From contig CAMLMI010000167.1 of NCBI GenBank assembly GCA_946480965.1, positions 1-9,557 on the forward strand: a DNA stretch of 9,557 bases, read 5' to 3'. Each line of letters opens with the position of its first letter. The stretch's first letter is position 1. The DNA is from an uncultured Verrucomicrobiales bacterium (lineage in GTDB: Bacteria; Verrucomicrobiota; Verrucomicrobiae; Limisphaerales; CANJSG01). Positions 7,014 to 9,557 of this stretch are shown piece by piece. Position numbers and translations under genes: made by a program. The notes beneath the pieces were generated by a model. The model was not told where the DNA came from and made no database searches. It was given only the letters and a program-made list of their open reading frames with translations.

Positions 7014-7040
7014 TTGACTCTATTCGCCGGAGCCTAAATT
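7014..7040 (+). promoter_or_regulatory. Sigma70-like promoter for the metalloprotease gene
   Basis: A -35 box TTGACT (7014-7019; 5 of 6 consensus) is followed after 15 bp by a -10-like box TAAATT (7035-7040; 4 of 6). The spacer is shorter than the ideal 17 bp. The -10 box ends only 7 nt before the ATG at 7048, so transcription would begin at or next to the start codon. No Shine-Dalgarno sequence precedes the ATG (AAATTTCACCGC), which fits a leaderless transcript. Confidence 0.4.
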
Positions 7041-7047
7041 TCACCGC

Positions 7048-9557
7048 ATGATTACCTTCCACCGTTCCCCGTTGGCCAGACTCGGACGCACTTTCTGTCT
7101 CGCACTGTGCGCGGCGCAGCTTCTCGCCTGGACTCCGGCCGCCTTGGCCCAGAAGACCTCCAAGCCGACGCTCGAAATCTCCATCGGCGCGAACCAGTCG
7201 CTCGTCATTCCCCGGACCGCGCTGGGCAAGGACCACCTGCTCTCCGTCTCGCGCATCCCGCAGGCGCTGGCTGCGACCAGCACCGGTCTCTCGGGCAAGA
7301 TCGTGCGGTTCGAGGTCTTCCCCGACGGCGTGGATCTCTACGAATCCACCGAGGGCCTGGTCGTGACCAAGGATCTGCCCGCTCGGCGGTTGATGACCAC
7401 CTTCCCGATCGTCGAGCAGAACGACAAACAGGTCGTCATCGACTTCAACAAGGGGATGCGCCGCCTCTACACCGACATCTGGTATGCGGGCGGACGCCGC
7501 TTTGATCCTGTGGGCCGCGACGAGACCTTGGAGATTCCGCAGGCGCGCGTCTTCGCGGCCGAGAAGCAGGACAACCAGATCGTCATCCGCCAGAGCGTGC
7601 AGATCCGCGACCGCCAGTTCGCCGCGAATCTCGAGCAGCAGTTCGAGGTGCGCTACTTCCTCACGCCGTATGTCCCGAGCAGCTACGTCGGCAAGGAAGC
7701 CCCGGCCAGCGAGCTGCGCTACGCGCGGTTCTTCGAGGGCCAAGCGCAGTTGGAGGAATCCACCGGCCGTTCTTCGCCGAAGATGGCCCGCTTCGATCTC
7801 TCCAAGCCGGTCGTCTTCCACTACAGCGCCAACACCCCGGCGGACTACGTGGAGGCGGTGAAGGACGGCATCCTCTACTGGAACCGCGCCTTCGGCACCA
7901 ATGTCGTCCGTGCCGAGAAAGCCCCGGACGGCGTGACCGCGCCCGATCCCCGCTACAACATCATCCAGTGGGTGCCGTGGGACGCCGCCGGTTCCGCCTA
8001 TGCCGACATCTTGATCGATCCCCGCACCGGCGAGTCCCGCCACGGCCAGGCCTACATGACCAGCGTCTTTGCCCTCAGCGGCAAGGCGCGCGCCCGCGCC
8101 CTGCTCCGCAACATGCGGGAAGCGGCGGCGGAAAAGACCGACGGCAAGGAGAAGCATTCCTCCGGCTTCGGTGCCTGGCCCGTCACCGGCGGCGTCTGCG
8201 AAGTGAACATGGCGGAGTTCGCCGCCCAATACGCCCAGGGTCTCCAGGAGCTGTTGGCCAACGACGGACTGACCGACGAGGCCGCGCTCCGCGCTTCGCA
8301 GGACTACGTCCGTGAAGTCGTCGCCCACGAGGTCGGCCACGTGCTCGGCCTGCGCCACAACTTCGCCGGCAGCCTCGCGGCCAACATGGACCTGAAGGAG
8401 ATCGACGAGTGGTTCAAGGCCTACGTCGCAGGCGAAAAGCTCGACGCCTACACCAACCGTTACGCCTCCTCCTCGATCATGGAATACACTGCCTTCAAGT
8501 CCGCCGTGCAGGTCGGCTGGTTCATCCGCAGCCAGAAAGAAGCCCTGCCCCACGACAAGGCCGCCATCCAGTGGGGCTACTTCGACAGCCAGGCGCCGCG
8601 CGAGGGCAAGATGCTCTTCGGCACGGACGACCATGTCGGCACCTATGGCGATCTCCAGCGCTTCGACCTGGGCACCGAGCCTGTCATCGGCGCCTACTCG
8701 CAGCTCTCCGACACCATCCGCCTGCTGCCCAACAACGTCATCGAGACCTTCATCGCCGCCCATGCTCCGCGCGATCCCCGCGACCGCGTGCCCCTCGCCG
8801 AGGTCAACCTCTCCGCCCGTTCCTACGCGGTCGGCATCGCCTCGCAGTTCACCTCCATGCTCGGCTGGTTCAACCAGAACACCCGCTCCATCAGCGTTGA
8901 AAACGCCTTCGATTTCATCGGCGACCTCAATGAAGGCGACCGCCAGGAAGCCCATTGGAAGTCGCTGAACTCCCAGCTCGAGCGCCTCGGCGGCGTGGAC
9001 CGCGCCTTCTTCTCCTTCCTGCCCGTCGATCTGAAGCTGGAGCTCAAGGAAGTGCCCAAGGGCGTGGCGGCGGCCGAAAAGGTATCCGCTTCCGCCCTGC
9101 TCGCGCGGCTGAAGACGCTCCTCGACGCCCCGGCCTACACCAACTTCGTCGGCCTGGACGAGAAGCGCTACAGCTTCACACCCGAGGAGAAGGAACTCAT
9201 CATCCAGCGCGGTAAAATCCTCTTCGAGGAGCTGGAGGCGGAGCTCGTGAAGCAGACCTGCGTCCGTCTGGAGAACGCCCGCCGCGACCTCGGCACGCGC
9301 GTCGCCGGGTCCGTCGCCGAGGACGACATCACGGCCAAGCTCGAAGGCCGCATCATCGACTTGGCCAAGCTCGTCCTCACCGCCAAGGACTCCACGAAGA
9401 AGCTCTCGGGCAAGCTCGACAAGATGGAGGTCCAGGTCACCGACTACAAATTCGACGACGAAAGCCGTCTCGCCGCCGCCAAGGCGCTCAACGACAACGT
9501 CGGCTCCTACAAGGGCTGGGCCACCGACGCCAAGGGCGACCTGAACAAGCAGTTGAA
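7048..9557 (+). CDS. Secreted zinc-dependent metalloprotease (metzincin type, DUF5117/DUF4953-like), 3' end cut by window
   Basis: The frame is open for 836 codons from the ATG at 7048 to the window edge. Residues 1-34 form a signal peptide: basic n-region (HRSPLARLGR), hydrophobic core (FCLALCAAQLLAW) and an AALA|Q cleavage site after Ala34. A beta-rich N-terminal region follows. The blocks DPRYNIIQWVPW (from Asp300) and DPRTGE (324-329) are typical of proteins annotated as DUF5117/DUF4953 zinc-dependent metalloproteases. The catalytic site is HEVGHVLGLRH: His427, Glu428, His431 and His437, matching metzincin HExxHxxGxxH. The Met-turn follows at Met478 in SSSIMEY. All catalytic residues are present, so it should be an active endopeptidase in the periplasm or outside the cell. 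The C-terminal visible part (about 715-836) is highly charged and probably helical. The substrate is unknown. It appears to have its own promoter and is not obviously in an operon with the genes to its left. Confidence 0.9.
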   Translation, partial: MITFHRSPLARLGRTFCLALCAAQLLAWTPAALAQKTSKPTLEISIGANQSLVIPRTALGKDHLLSVSRIPQALAATSTGLSGKIVRFEVFPDGVDLYESTEGLVVTKDLPARRLMTTFPIVEQNDKQVVIDFNKGMRRLYTDIWYAGGRRFDPVGRDETLEIPQARVFAAEKQDNQIVIRQSVQIRDRQFAANLEQQFEVRYFLTPYVPSSYVGKEAPASELRYARFFEGQAQLEESTGRSSPKMARFDLSKPVVFHYSANTPADYVEAVKDGILYWNRAFGTNVVRAEKAPDGVTAPDPRYNIIQWVPWDAAGSAYADILIDPRTGESRHGQAYMTSVFALSGKARARALLRNMREAAAEKTDGKEKHSSGFGAWPVTGGVCEVNMAEFAAQYAQGLQELLANDGLTDEAALRASQDYVREVVAHEVGHVLGLRHNFAGSLAANMDLKEIDEWFKAYVAGEKLDAYTNRYASSSIMEYTAFKSAVQVGWFIRSQKEALPHDKAAIQWGYFDSQAPREGKMLFGTDDHVGTYGDLQRFDLGTEPVIGAYSQLSDTIRLLPNNVIETFIAAHAPRDPRDRVPLAEVNLSARSYAVGIASQFTSMLGWFNQNTRSISVENAFDFIGDLNEGDRQEAHWKSLNSQLERLGGVDRAFFSFLPVDLKLELKEVPKGVAAAEKVSASALLARLKTLLDAPAYTNFVGLDEKRYSFTPEEKELIIQRGKILFEELEAELVKQTCVRLENARRDLGTRVAGSVAEDDITAKLEGRIIDLAKLVLTAKDSTKKLSGKLDKMEVQVTDYKFDDESRLAAAKALNDNVGSYKGWATDAKGDLNKQL

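Noticed and set aside
6984..7037. 17-codon ORF (begins MSRSLPSAGR) after GGGCGGGGCGGC, just upstream of the metalloprotease
   Set aside because: It could be a leader peptide, but it overlaps the likely promoter and a hairpin. If transcription starts near 7048 it is not in the mRNA.
6331..8955. Long antisense open frame opposite the DUF309 gene and metalloprotease
   Set aside because: The sense strand encodes proteins with clear motifs (DUF309 blocks, signal peptide, HEVGHVLGLRH). The antisense product shows no domain and crosses two unrelated genes and an intergenic region.

Overview
This is a GC-rich (by eye, mid-60s percent) and densely coding bacterial chromosomal window. It holds seven protein genes and has no gene-free stretch longer than 150 bp. 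The protein styles suggest Verrucomicrobiota, possibly Opitutae: a divergent PfkB-type kinase next to parB, a compact DUF309 protein, and a secreted zinc-dependent metalloprotease of the DUF5117/DUF4953 kind. That placement is an inference from gene character, because no rRNA or other marker gene is present. I see no tRNA, rRNA, CRISPR array, insertion sequence, phage gene or other sign of recent transfer.

Layout. Positions 64-3695 (+) hold a two-gene signalling unit. The first gene is a soluble GAF/PAS hybrid histidine kinase with its own receiver domain. It overlaps by ATGA with a stand-alone receiver protein that carries an unrecognised helical tail instead of a DNA-binding domain. Positions 6349-3685 (-) hold a tight three-gene unit: parB (chromosome partitioning), a PfkB-family carbohydrate kinase and peptide deformylase (def), with gaps of 9 and 7 bp. 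The signalling unit and the parB-kinase-def unit converge and their last genes overlap by 11 bp. Both stop codons lie inside a small perfect inverted repeat.

To the right of parB is a 125-bp divergent intergenic region with an imperfect direct repeat and a small hairpin. It is followed by a DUF309 gene (6475-6897, +). A 150-bp gap follows, with two adjacent imperfect hairpins and a sigma70-like promoter placed so close to the next ATG that a leaderless transcript is predicted. From 7048 to the window edge runs a secreted metzincin-type metalloprotease; 836 codons are visible and its 3' end is missing.

How the genes work together. The kinase and receiver probably form one phosphorelay with a protein-protein output. 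ParB has the N-terminal ParA-contact motif and the GERR and ENLQR boxes of a canonical ParB, but no parA and no recognisable parS lie in the window, so its partners must be elsewhere. def and the kinase are probably housekeeping or metabolic genes sharing the parB transcript. Nothing in the window is clearly a new system. The most unusual points are the parB-kinase-def arrangement without parA, the receiver protein with an unknown tail, and the likely leaderless protease gene.
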